64,000 nucleotides of DNA from Scatomonas sp963928055 (GTDB lineage Bacteria; Bacillota; Clostridia; Lachnospirales; Lachnospiraceae). Of this stretch, positions 55,947 through 63,781 are shown in pieces. Within the stretch, counting starts at the first letter, position 1. Each line of letters begins with the position of its first letter. The stretch spans positions 248,001 through 312,000 of the forward strand of contig CAWVDN010000002.1 of NCBI GenBank assembly GCA_963928055.1. Direction: 5' to 3'. The translations under genes were made by a program, and so were the position numbers. The notes beneath the pieces were generated by a model, which saw only the letters and a list, made by a program, of their open reading frames with translations, did not search any database and had not been told where the DNA came from.

Positions 55947-56441
55947 TTATACTGCCCGGATCCTGGGCACTTCATCGATATGGAGATACTTGCTGATGCA
56001 CTTCACCAGCAGATCATGATCCGCCACATGGTTGACACCCGCCACACTGATGGCGCCCACCACGCCCACATCTTCTATGCGGATGGGGAACCCGCCGCCG
56101 CAGTCCGCGTAGAGCCCGGGCTCCAGTCCCATATCCGCCAGAGTTTCCTGGTTCTGCCGCAGAAGCATGTGCAGATGAAGACTGCTGCTTTCCATCCGGC
56201 GCACCACCCGGAGTTTTTTATCCGCCAGATCGTCCGTGTACGGAGTGATGCCGTCAAACTCGTACTGAAAGATCGTCTGTCCGCTGTTCATCTGGATCTT
56301 AAGCGCCACAGGAGTATTCCTCCTTCGGGCCTCCATTACGATCATATTCCCCAGCTCCCAGGCATCTCCGTGGGTGAAATGGGAAAACTGCAGGATCTCC
56401 TCCTGCATCTCCAGCACTTTTAACAGTTCCTCAATGGTCAT
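55947..56441 (-). CDS. UPF0303 (DUF336-like, heme-degrading-domain) protein
   Basis: The 164-aa protein matches UPF0303: HGDAWELGNMIVMEARRRNTPVALKIQMNSGQTIF in its N-terminal part, and GGGFPIRIEDVGVVGAISVAG near 115-135. The fold is that of HbpS/GlcG-like DUF336. Function is unconfirmed in bacteria. It is 20 bp downstream of trpS on the minus strand. Confidence 0.85.
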   Translation of the reverse strand: MTIEELLKVLEMQEEILQFSHFTHGDAWELGNMIVMEARRRNTPVALKIQMNSGQTIFQYEFDGITPYTDDLADKKLRVVRRMESSSLHLHMLLRQNQETLADMGLEPGLYADCGGGFPIRIEDVGVVGAISVAGVNHVADHDLLVKCISKYLHIDEVPRIRAV

Positions 56442-56461
56442 ACTCTCACCTTCCTGCTTTT

Positions 56462-57467
56462 CTATCTTGGCCGCTCGGGAAATCCCACTTTTTTCTGGAC
56501 CTTCCTGAGAGTCTTATTGGCAAAATACTGAGCCTTCTCCGCATTGTTTTTGATCACTCCGTCCAGGTAGGCCTTCTCTTTTTCCAGACTGGCCACCCGC
56601 TCCTGGAGAGGTTTCAGCAGCGCCACTACCCTCCTCCGCCACAGCGGTTTTCAGATCGCCGTATCCCCGGCCGTCAAAGGTCTTCACCGCTTCCTCCGGT
56701 GTCTTTCCGCTGCAGGCGCAGTAAATGTTCAGCAGATTTTTTACTCCCGGCTGCTCATCCCGGTAGAGGATCACGCCTTCCGAATCCGTCACAGCCCTTT
56801 TTACCTTGCGGACAATGGTATCCGCATCGTCCATCAGGTAAATGCTGCCATTGGGATTTTCGTCCGACTTGGACATCTTTTTCTCCGGATCCTGCAGGCT
56901 CATGATCTTGGCCCCCACTTTGCCCACGTAAGCTTCCGGTATGGTGAACACATCCCCGTAAATGTTGTTGAACCGCTCCGCGATGTCCCGGGTGATCTCC
57001 AGGTGCTGCATCTGGTCGATGCCCACCGGCACCACATCCGTCTGATACAGCAGGATGTCCGCCGCCATCAGCACCGGATAGGTAAACAGGCCGGCATTGA
57101 TATTGTCCGCGTGTTTCGCCGCTTTATCCTTAAACTGGGTCATACGGTTCAGCTCGCCCATGTAGGTAAAGCAGTTAAGGATCCACATAAGCTCCGCATG
57201 TCCGGAAACATGGGACTGGTAGTAGATACAGTTTTTCTCAGGATCCAGCCCGGCGGCGATATACAGGGTCAGCAGCGCTCTGGCGCGCTTCCGCAGGACC
57301 GCCGGATCCTGCCGTACCGTAATGGAATGCATATCCACCACGCTGTAAAAGCACTCATATTCATCACTTAAAGTAATCCAGTTTTTCAGAGCCCCCAGAT
57401 AATTTCCCAAGGTCAGATTTCCTGTGGCCTGCATACCGGAAAACAATACTTTTCTGTCATTGATCAT
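56462..57467 (-). CDS. trpS: tryptophanyl-tRNA synthetase, frameshifted as sequenced
   Basis: It charges tRNA-Trp. Class I motifs are LFSGMQATGNLTLGNYLG with the HIGH-like GNYLG, and KMSKSDENPNG (KMSKS) near residue 195. The reading frame is intact to about codon 275. An extra G in GAGGAGGGTAG (near 56630) then shifts it. The corrected C-terminus is LEKEKAYLDGVIKNNAEKAQYFANKTLRKVQKKVGFPERPR in pieces, ending at TAG 56462. The total of about 334 aa is normal. The start at 57467 follows GAGGA. Promoter at 57548-57576; no T-box is visible in the short leader. Confidence 0.9.
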
Positions 57468-57547
57468 AGTCTCTGTCCTCTTCATTTCCGCGCCGGGCGG
57501 ATCTTCCCGATCCGCCTGGCGGATTTCTTTAAATTTAGTCTGGTAAC

Positions 57548-57576
57548 AGTTTAGCATTCCGTCCTCTGAAAGTCAA
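57548..57576 (-). promoter_or_regulatory. trpS promoter
   Basis: Minus strand: TTGACT (57571-57576), 17-bp spacer, TAAACT (57548-57553), about 81 bp before the ATG. The -35 is the left arm of the palindrome at 57568-57597. The leader folds weakly; no T-box anchor motif is seen. Confidence 0.75.
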
Positions 57577-57597
57577 TGGAGGCCGCCGTTGACTTTC
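57568..57597. promoter_or_regulatory. palindrome containing the -35 boxes of divergent trpS and luxS
   Basis: GAAAGTCAA-N12-TTGACTTTC is an exact 9-bp inverted repeat; each arm supplies one -35 hexamer. A single dimeric regulator bound here would block or align both promoters. Alternatively the symmetry is just two good -35 boxes back to back. Confidence 0.6.
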
Positions 57598-57617
57598 CCC
57601 CGGAAACTGATTAAAAT
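57589..57617 (+). promoter_or_regulatory. luxS promoter
   Basis: TTGACT (57589-57594), 17-bp spacer, TAAAAT (57612-57617), 61 bp before the luxS ATG. The leader contains CCGCAG/CTGCGG arms (57626-57650 region) that could form a short hairpin. Confidence 0.8.
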
Positions 57618-57677
57618 ATTACTGTCCGCAGGACCGGAATCCTCTGCGGGCCATCAACAGCACAGGAGGAATAAGTT

Positions 57678-58157
57678 ATGGAAAAGATCGCAAGCTTTAC
57701 CATCGACCACATAAAACTGCAGCCCGGCGTGTATGTTTCCCGGAAGGACCGCATCGGCACCGAGACAGTCACTACCTTTGACCTGCGCATGACTTCCCCC
57801 AACGAGGAGCCTGTCATGAACACGGCCGAGGTCCATGCCATAGAGCATCTGGGCGCCACCTATCTGCGGAACGACCCGGAATTCATGGAACGCGTCGTTT
57901 ATTTCGGCCCCATGGGCTGCCGCACCGGCTTTTATCTGCTGCTGGCCGGCGACTATACTTCCGCGGACATTCTGCCTCTGGTCACCAGGACCTTCGAGTT
58001 TATCCGGGATTTTGAAGGCGAGATCCCGGGAGCCTCTCCCAGGGACTGCGGCAACTACCTGGATATGAACCTGAACATGGCGCGCTATCTGGCAAAGAAA
58101 TACCTGGAACAGGTACTTTATGCCATAACCCCGGACCGGCTGGTCTATCCGCAGTAA
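57678..58157 (+). CDS. luxS: S-ribosylhomocysteine lyase
   Basis: It cleaves S-ribosylhomocysteine to homocysteine and DPD, the AI-2 precursor, in the methyl cycle. The 159-aa length is typical. The metal site is His53-x-x-Glu56-His57 with a distal Cys near 123 (DCGN). Cys81 in MGCRTG is the catalytic Cys. The ATG at 57678 has CAGGAGG 8 nt upstream. It is monocistronic with its own promoter and terminator. Confidence 0.96.
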   Translation: MEKIASFTIDHIKLQPGVYVSRKDRIGTETVTTFDLRMTSPNEEPVMNTAEVHAIEHLGATYLRNDPEFMERVVYFGPMGCRTGFYLLLAGDYTSADILPLVTRTFEFIRDFEGEIPGASPRDCGNYLDMNLNMARYLAKKYLEQVLYAITPDRLVYPQ

Positions 58158-58189
58158 CCCCGGTGTACCCGGCCGAAGATCTCCATCAA

Positions 58190-58233
58190 AAAACCTACTG
58201 AAAAGTCCTTGACTTTTGTCAGCAGGTTTTTTT
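58190..58233 (+). terminator. intrinsic terminator of luxS
   Basis: AACCT-A-CTGA pairs with TCAG-C-AGGTT, with an inner AAAGTC/GACTTT stem, followed by TTTTTTT on the plus strand. Confidence 0.9.
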
Positions 58234-58291
58234 GCAAAAAGAAAGACCGGGGGCTTCCGCGGGCAGCCGTCCGCATGCAAACTTTTAAGAG

Positions 58292-58325
58292 CAAAGGCGC
58301 CGCCGATGGTCCGGCAGCGCCTTTG
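58292..58325 (-). terminator. terminator-like hairpin after galE
   Basis: Minus strand CAAAGGCGC/GCGCCTTTG with inner TGCCGG/CGGC(G); it lies 24 bp past the galE stop. The tail CTCTTAAAAG is not a clean U-tract. Confidence 0.65.
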
Positions 58326-58348
58326 TTTCCGGCTGAAGCTCTTTCCTC

Positions 58349-59365
58349 TCAGTCTGCGTAGCCGTTGGGATTTTTAGACTGCCAGTTCCAGGAATCCGCG
58401 CACATTTCTTCGATATCGTACTGCGCCTCCCAGCCCAGCTCTTCTTTCGCCTTATCGCATTTCGCGTAGCAGGTGGCGATATCGCCGGGGCGGCGGGCCT
58501 GGATCTCATAGGGCAGTTCATGGCCGCAGGCCTTTTCAAAGGCATGGATCACATCCAGCACGCTGTAGCCTTTGCCGGTTCCCAGATTATAGATAGAAAC
58601 CCCTTCTTTGGCCGCCAGTTTCTGAATCGCTTTTACATGGCCTTTGGCCAGATCCACAACGTGGATATAATCTCTGACGCCGGTTCCGTCCGGAGTATCG
58701 TAATCATTGCCGAACACATTGATCTTCGGCAGCTTGCCGATGGCCACCTGCGCCACGTAAGGCAGCAGATTGTTGGGGATCCCCTTGGGATCCTCCCCGA
58801 TCAGGCCGCTCTTGTGGGCGCCGATGGGATTAAAATACCGCAGCAGGATCACATTCCACTCCGGATCCGCCGTGTGGATATCCGTCAGCACCTGCTCCAG
58901 CATGGACTTGGTCCAGCCATAGGGATTGGTGCAGGTTCCCTTGGGGCAGTTCTCGGTAATAGGGATCTCCGCCGGATCTCCGTACACTGTGGCGGAAGAA
59001 CTGAAGATAATATTCTTCACTCCGTGATTTCTCATCTCATCGCAGAGGATCAGAGTTCCGGCCATGTTGTTGTAATAATACTCAATGGGCTTGCGCACGG
59101 ACTCGCCCACTGCCTTCAGACCGGCAAAATGGATCACCGCGTCGATCTTCTCCTGATCAAAAATCTTTTTCACGCCTTCCCGGTCCAGCATATCGGTCTC
59201 ATAAAAAGTCAGCTTTTTGCCGGTGATCTCCTCCACTCTGTCCAGAGCCTTCTTGCTGGAATTATAAAGATTATCCATTACGACTACTTCATAGCCCTCT
59301 TTGAGAAGCTCCACACAGGTATGGCTTCCGATGTATCCTGCTCCTCCGGTAACTAAAATCCTCAT
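58349..59365 (-). CDS. galE: UDP-glucose 4-epimerase
   Basis: It interconverts UDP-glucose and UDP-galactose for sugar and glycan metabolism. The 338-aa protein has GGAGYIGSHT near residue 7, catalytic Ser in FSSSATVYG and YGWTKSMLE (Tyr-x-x-x-Lys), and a DYIHVVDLAKGH C-terminal block. The start at 59365 has GGAGG upstream. It can supply UDP-Gal for glf, whose gene is elsewhere in the window. Confidence 0.96.
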   Translation of the reverse strand: MRILVTGGAGYIGSHTCVELLKEGYEVVVMDNLYNSSKKALDRVEEITGKKLTFYETDMLDREGVKKIFDQEKIDAVIHFAGLKAVGESVRKPIEYYYNNMAGTLILCDEMRNHGVKNIIFSSSATVYGDPAEIPITENCPKGTCTNPYGWTKSMLEQVLTDIHTADPEWNVILLRYFNPIGAHKSGLIGEDPKGIPNNLLPYVAQVAIGKLPKINVFGNDYDTPDGTGVRDYIHVVDLAKGHVKAIQKLAAKEGVSIYNLGTGKGYSVLDVIHAFEKACGHELPYEIQARRPGDIATCYAKCDKAKEELGWEAQYDIEEMCADSWNWQSKNPNGYAD

Positions 59366-59439
59366 GCTTTTTTCCTCCCATTCTGCAGTGATGGCCTTCA
59401 CAGCGGCTCAGCTGGACGGTCCGCCTCATTTCTGTCCTT

Positions 59440-59468
59440 ATTATATCTCGTTCCGCCGATTTTATAAA
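59440..59468 (-). promoter_or_regulatory. galE promoter
   Basis: Minus strand: TTTATA (59463-59468), 17-bp spacer, perfect TATAAT (59440-59445), 74 bp before the ATG. Confidence 0.7.
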
Positions 59469-59533
59469 GGCTTTGGCCGAGAAAAATATTACTAAAAATG
59501 CGCGCTGTATTCCGGTAGTTTTTACTAAAAATT

Positions 59534-60778
59534 TTACTCCGCTTCTCCGCCGTTTTCCAGAACCTTTTTTACATCCGGAAACATGGACACACTCCGCAGA
59601 AGAATCCCCTGCATACAGGCAATGGCAATCCCGTAATTCGTCATAGGCACCCTCTGGTCCGCCGCGGTCCGCAGCCGGTACTGCATCTCTTTTTCATTGA
59701 GGGTACAGCCGCCGCAATGGATCACCAGCCGGAACTCCGAAAGATCTTCCGGAAACTCCCGGCCGGAGGTAAACACAAACTCCGGTTCCGCGCCGGTATA
59801 TTTCCGGATCATGGCCGGAAGCTTTTCCGTGCCGATATCCCCGCACTGGCGGTGGTGGGTGCAGCCCTCGGCAATGAGGACCCGGTCCCCGGTCCGGAGT
59901 TTCTTCAGCTCCGCCGCCCCCGCGGCGGCCTGAAGAAGATTTCCTTTATATCTGGCAAACAAGATAGAAAAAGAAGTCAGCGGGATTTCCGGCGGCGTCA
60001 CGGAAGCCACAGTTCCGAACACCTGGCTGTCGGTGATCACCAGGGACGGCGGCTTTTTCAGAGATGCCAGGGTGTCTGCCAGTTCGTCTTTCTGTACCAT
60101 CACCGCCCTGGCTCCCGCGTCCAGGATATCCCGGATGGTCTGCTGCTGGGGCAGGATCAGCCGGCCCTTGGGGGCCGCTTTGTCAATGGGGATCACCAGC
60201 ACCGCAAAATCCGAAGGACTTATGAGGTCTGCCACTAAATGCTTCTCCTTCTCCTGCTTTCCCGCAAGACCGCCGATCTCCTCCTTCAGTTCCCGGATCC
60301 GCCAGTCCTCCCTGGCGCTGACCAGCAGCGCCTTTCCTTCTTTTTCCGCTGACCGCAGCAGCGCCTCCTGCTGCCGAGGATCCAGCAGATCCGCTTTATT
60401 GAATACGATCAGGAAGGGAATCTCTTTCTCCCGAAACAGGTCCAGCAGAACCTTCTCCGCCGTCCCCAGGCCCTCCGCCGCATCCGCCACCAACAGCGCC
60501 ACATCCACCCGGTTCAGTTCCTGCCGGGCTTTCCGTACCCGCAGTTCTCCCAGATCTCCCTCGTCGTCCATGCCCGGGGTGTCGATAATCACCACCGGTC
60601 CCAGGGGCAGCAGCTCCATGGCTTTCCGCACCGGATCCGTGGTGGTTCCCTTCACCCGGGAGACCACTGCCAGATCCTGGCCGGTAACCCGGTTCACCAG
60701 ACTGGATTTCCCCACGTTTCTTCTCCCGAAAAAGCCGATATGCAGACGCTCTCCGGAAGGCGTATCATTCATTCCCAT
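59534..60778 (-). CDS. hydF: [FeFe]-hydrogenase H-cluster maturation GTPase HydF
   Basis: HydF is the scaffold and GTPase that carries the 2Fe subcluster to apo-hydrogenase. The 414-aa chain has G1 GRRNVGKSS near residue 18, DTPGMDD, FNKADLL, and the C-terminal cluster ligands CTHHRQCGD near 305 and HCGGC near 355. The ATG at 60778 lies 6 nt after the phosphatase stop, so the two are cotranscribed. No hydE, hydG or hydrogenase gene is in the window, so they must be elsewhere. Confidence 0.94.
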   Translation of the reverse strand: MGMNDTPSGERLHIGFFGRRNVGKSSLVNRVTGQDLAVVSRVKGTTTDPVRKAMELLPLGPVVIIDTPGMDDEGDLGELRVRKARQELNRVDVALLVADAAEGLGTAEKVLLDLFREKEIPFLIVFNKADLLDPRQQEALLRSAEKEGKALLVSAREDWRIRELKEEIGGLAGKQEKEKHLVADLISPSDFAVLVIPIDKAAPKGRLILPQQQTIRDILDAGARAVMVQKDELADTLASLKKPPSLVITDSQVFGTVASVTPPEIPLTSFSILFARYKGNLLQAAAGAAELKKLRTGDRVLIAEGCTHHRQCGDIGTEKLPAMIRKYTGAEPEFVFTSGREFPEDLSEFRLVIHCGGCTLNEKEMQYRLRTAADQRVPMTNYGIAIACMQGILLRSVSMFPDVKKVLENGGEAE

Positions 60779-60784
60779 ATGCCG

Positions 60785-61246
60785 TCACCTCTCTCCATAG
60801 CCCAAATGCTTCAGGAAACCTTCCAGGCCTTCCATAATGTCGTTATAAGTAGTCTCAAAATCCCCGGTATACCAGGGATCCGCGATGTCCCGGGGATGCT
60901 CGCTAAAATCCAGCAGCAGGTGCACCTTGTGCTGGGGATCCTGCCGGACAATGGCCATGATATTCCGCAGATTCCAGGCATCCATGCCGATAAGGTAATC
61001 GTATTTCCGGTAATCCTCGGGCCGCATGCGCACCGCCCGCTTTTCCGAACAGGAAATGTTCAGCTCCGCAAGCTTTTTCCTGGTGCCCCGATGGACCGGA
61101 TTGCCGATTTCCTCGGAACTGGTGGCGGCGGAGGCTATGTAAAATTCCCGGGCAATGCCCCGGCGGCGGACCAGGTCCTTCAAAAGAAACTCCGCCATGG
61201 GTGAACGGCAGATATTGCCGTGGCAGATGAAAAGTACTTTAATCAT
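60785..61246 (-). CDS. low-molecular-weight protein-tyrosine phosphatase
   Basis: The 153-aa protein has the P-loop Cys8-x5-Arg14-Ser15 (CHGNICRS) at its N-terminus and the acid Asp in DPWYTGDF near residue 122. Start 61246 (MIKVLF) has GAGG upstream. It probably dephosphorylates Tyr in surface-polysaccharide or stress control. It lies next to the integrative element; its upstream region may be the element's junction. Confidence 0.92.
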   Translation of the reverse strand: MIKVLFICHGNICRSPMAEFLLKDLVRRRGIAREFYIASAATSSEEIGNPVHRGTRKKLAELNISCSEKRAVRMRPEDYRKYDYLIGMDAWNLRNIMAIVRQDPQHKVHLLLDFSEHPRDIADPWYTGDFETTYNDIMEGLEGFLKHLGYGER

Positions 61247-61360
61247 TGTTGTATAACCTCGCATTTCTTAGTTTTTCTTAGTTTTTCGGGCTTTGTAAGC
61301 CTTTGTAAATTTTTGCTTCCTGGCATAATCTGGTTTATTTTCGCATAATATTGTCCGCAA

Positions 61361-61401
61361 AAGGTGTAAAATAAGGTGTATGTTTTTCTATTTTACACCT
61401 T
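61361..61401 (-). repeat. inverted and direct AAGGTGTA repeats near the integrase 3' end
   Basis: AAGGTGTAAAAT (61361-61372), a second AAGGTGTA (61373-61380) and the inverted ATTTTACACCTT (61390-61401), followed by the perfect 16-bp palindrome ATTTTTAATTAAAAAT at 61405-61420. It lies between the integrase stop and the phosphatase. The symmetry suits integrase arm sites or an att end. It also forms a hairpin followed by TTGC on the minus strand. Confidence 0.55.
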
Positions 61402-61425
61402 GCTATTTTTAATTAAAAATCGTAA

Positions 61426-62625
61426 TTACACAACCTGAATCCGGGCAACTTCTGCCCTGGCATCCTCAAGATTTACATGCGTATATGTATTCAGCGTTAC
61501 GCTGATCTCTGAGTGGCCCATCAAATATTGCAATGCTTTTGGATTCATTCCGGATTTTGCCATATTTGAGCAATAGGTGTGCCGGCATACATGCGGGGTG
61601 ATGACAGGCATCTGTACTTTATAAGTATTATTATACTTCTGAATGATGTGTTGAAAATAATGCTCCCAGTGCAGGGAATAACAGATACTTCCATTTTTAT
61701 CAAAGTATAAGAATCCACTTTTTCCATCTACCATAGGTTCTGCTTTGGGCGGGTTTCGTTTTTCTATTATTTTCCGAAAACATTCCTCTACATCCGCATT
61801 CATAGGTATCTTTCGCGTTCCACTGGTTGTTTTAGTCTCTTGAATATAATATCCGATTTTTGATTTTTTCTGCAATTGGTGATCGATGTTGATCGTATGC
61901 TCCTTAAAATCAATATCAGAAATCGTCAAACCACAAAATTCCGAGATGCGAAGGCCGGTTTTAAATAATATGTAAATTCCCTCATAATACCTGCAAAAAT
62001 GAGGATCCTCCTTCACAAACCGTAGGAACTTTCGTTCCTCAGCCCTGCTGATTGCCTCTCTTGTCACACTGTCATTCACAACCACTTCCATTAGCTGAAA
62101 CTGAAATGGATTTTTCCTGATTAGGTCATCATCCACTGCCAACTGAAATGCCGGACGAAGAACTCCTCGGATCGAATGGATGGAACTATAGCTTTTCTTT
62201 TCTACCTGCTGAAGATGTATCAGCCAACATTTTGCATCCGAAATCCGAACCGTATCAATCCTTCTTTTTCCAAATGGATCTTTCTTCAATAAATTGATAA
62301 TTGTTCCGTATCCTGCAACTGTAGTAGGTCTGACACCGGTTTTTGTTGATGTATATTTTTCAACCAGTTCCAGTACCGTCATATTTCCGCCATTTGTTGC
62401 AATCTGCTCAAAATGATCCGCCTGGATTTTCTTCTCCATCTCTCGAAGCGACAAAGTACGGCGCTTTCCTTTCGGAGCTGCATCGTTATGGTCTAAGCGC
62501 CAGCTATATACGCAGCGCTCCTTTCCCATCTCATCGACATACTTAAATCGATATCTGCCATCAGATAACTGTATTTCTCCTTTGTGTAATATACGTCCTC
62601 TATGATCTCTCCTTTTTTCACTCAT
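61426..62625 (-). CDS. int: Tn916-type tyrosine recombinase (integrase)
   Basis: The 399-aa protein matches Tn916 Int: MSEKRRDHRGRILHKGE N-terminal arm-binding domain. The catalytic domain has Arg in TGLRISEF near 229, HVCRH near 347, GHSE and nucleophile Tyr381 in NTYTH. It integrates and excises the element. It has its own promoter (62685-62713), flanked by possible operators. Confidence 0.95.
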   Translation of the reverse strand: MSEKRRDHRGRILHKGEIQLSDGRYRFKYVDEMGKERCVYSWRLDHNDAAPKGKRRTLSLREMEKKIQADHFEQIATNGGNMTVLELVEKYTSTKTGVRPTTVAGYGTIINLLKKDPFGKRRIDTVRISDAKCWLIHLQQVEKKSYSSIHSIRGVLRPAFQLAVDDDLIRKNPFQFQLMEVVVNDSVTREAISRAEERKFLRFVKEDPHFCRYYEGIYILFKTGLRISEFCGLTISDIDFKEHTINIDHQLQKKSKIGYYIQETKTTSGTRKIPMNADVEECFRKIIEKRNPPKAEPMVDGKSGFLYFDKNGSICYSLHWEHYFQHIIQKYNNTYKVQMPVITPHVCRHTYCSNMAKSGMNPKALQYLMGHSEISVTLNTYTHVNLEDARAEVARIQVV

Positions 62626-62645
62626 AATATTTCGTCTCCTTCATT

Positions 62646-62728
62646 AAATGTTCATTTAACTTGGAAGACCGTCTCGGTTTATTCATTATACCACAAGACC
62701 TTCTCTTCGCTAAGATAAAATGAACATT
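62646..62728. promoter_or_regulatory. paired ATGTTCATTT operator-like sites around the int promoter
   Basis: AAATGTTCATTT (62646-62657) and AAATGAACATT (62718-62728) lie on either side of the int promoter in inverted form. A regulator dimer pair could loop or cover the promoter. No repressor gene is visible in the window. Confidence 0.35.
62685..62713 (-). promoter_or_regulatory. int promoter
   Basis: Minus strand: weak TTAGCG (62708-62713), 17-bp spacer, perfect TATAAT (62685-62690), about 60 bp before the int ATG. A weak -35 suits regulation. Confidence 0.6.
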
Positions 62729-62759
62729 ATTTTCATTACTATTTCTTCTATTCTGTTAC

Positions 62760-62969
62760 TTAAACTGTACTGGCTGTATCCAGATAATCTTCAAACAATT
62801 TCCTTTTGAATCGAATATGAGAACCTACTTCCAAAATAAAATCTGCTCCTTCATTTTCACCTGCGATTTGTCTCAATCTCTTTTCTCCAATTCCGTAATA
62901 TTCTGCTGCTTCGGAAACATTTAAAGAATATTTCTTCCAAACAGGTATTGTTTTTTCTGTATAATTCAT
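62760..62969 (-). CDS. xis: excisionase (Xis, Tn916-like)
   Basis: The 69-aa basic protein with a winged-helix DNA-binding part (WKKYSLNVSEAAEYYGIGEKRLRQIA) resembles Tn916 Xis. It directs Int toward excision. The ATG at 62969 overlaps the upstream stop by the 4-nt ATGA, which implies translational coupling with the ATPase. Confidence 0.9.
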   Translation of the reverse strand: MNYTEKTIPVWKKYSLNVSEAAEYYGIGEKRLRQIAGENEGADFILEVGSHIRFKRKLFEDYLDTASTV

Positions 62970-63781
62970 TCGCATTCCTCCTTCCCTCGGTTTGTATTCA
63001 ACAAGGTTTTCGCTTTCTCCATTTTCATACTTGCAATCGCTTCTCGTTTGCTTGTGCCTCCAACATACATGGGTGTACACATTTCCAAAATACGATCATA
63101 GATACGTTTTTTATCTAACATGGTCTCGCTTTTTATTTCTTTCAGTGGAAGATTGGTCGTGATGATCAAAGGTCGTCCCGAACGGATCCTGCGGTCTATG
63201 ACGCTAAAAATAATTCCTAATGCATATTCTGAATTTCGTTCCACACCAAGATCATCAATAATCAAAAGCTGATATAAAGCCAATGCATTGATATATTCCA
63301 TTTTGTCTGCCAGTGGAAATATATCATCGATAATGGTATTGAAATTTGTCATCTTTACCGTTACTTCCTGCTTTAAAAGTTCATTGGCAATACACCCGGC
63401 AATATAACTTTTCCCGGTACCAACCGGTCCCCAGAACAAACACCCAATATGATTTCTTTTCATTTCCTCCCAGTTATCAACATAGCTTTTTGCCTTATGC
63501 ATTACCGCGTCTGACATATCTGCATTCTCAAATGTCCACTCTTCCATTCTGCTCTCGTCAAAACAGATACTTGTATTTCTGCTGACTAATTCCTGGTACT
63601 CTTTGTCTTTAAAATATTTTTGTTCTTCTTCATACGTTTTTCTGTCACAGGCACATTGTCTGGAATGTTTCTTCATCCCCATAAAGCCACCCTCAGGAAA
63701 AAAAGCTTCTTTCGCTTCCCCACAGACTTTGCAGTATTGCAAACCATCACTGCCTACACATACGGTATCTTCTTCTCGCAT
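62966..63781 (-). CDS. DnaC/IstB-like AAA+ ATPase
   Basis: The 271-aa protein begins with a Cys-rich zinc-like segment (CKVCGEAKEAFF...CACDRKT). The AAA+ core has Walker A WGPVGTGKS near residue 120, Walker B LLIIDDLGVE and sensor ITTNLP. Such proteins load replicative helicases, probably onto the element's own replication origin. The ATG at 63781 follows AAGGAGA and overlaps the upstream stop. Confidence 0.88.
   Translation of the reverse strand: MREEDTVCVGSDGLQYCKVCGEAKEAFFPEGGFMGMKKHSRQCACDRKTYEEEQKYFKDKEYQELVSRNTSICFDESRMEEWTFENADMSDAVMHKAKSYVDNWEEMKRNHIGCLFWGPVGTGKSYIAGCIANELLKQEVTVKMTNFNTIIDDIFPLADKMEYINALALYQLLIIDDLGVERNSEYALGIIFSVIDRRIRSGRPLIITTNLPLKEIKSETMLDKKRIYDRILEMCTPMYVGGTSKREAIASMKMEKAKTLLNTNRGKEECE

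Noticed and set aside
57477..57545. T-box leader for trpS
   Set aside because: The leader is only about 80 nt and has no T-box motif or specifier hairpin.
57618..57677. SAH or SAM riboswitch upstream of luxS
   Set aside because: The short leader has one small hairpin and none of the conserved cores of those riboswitches.
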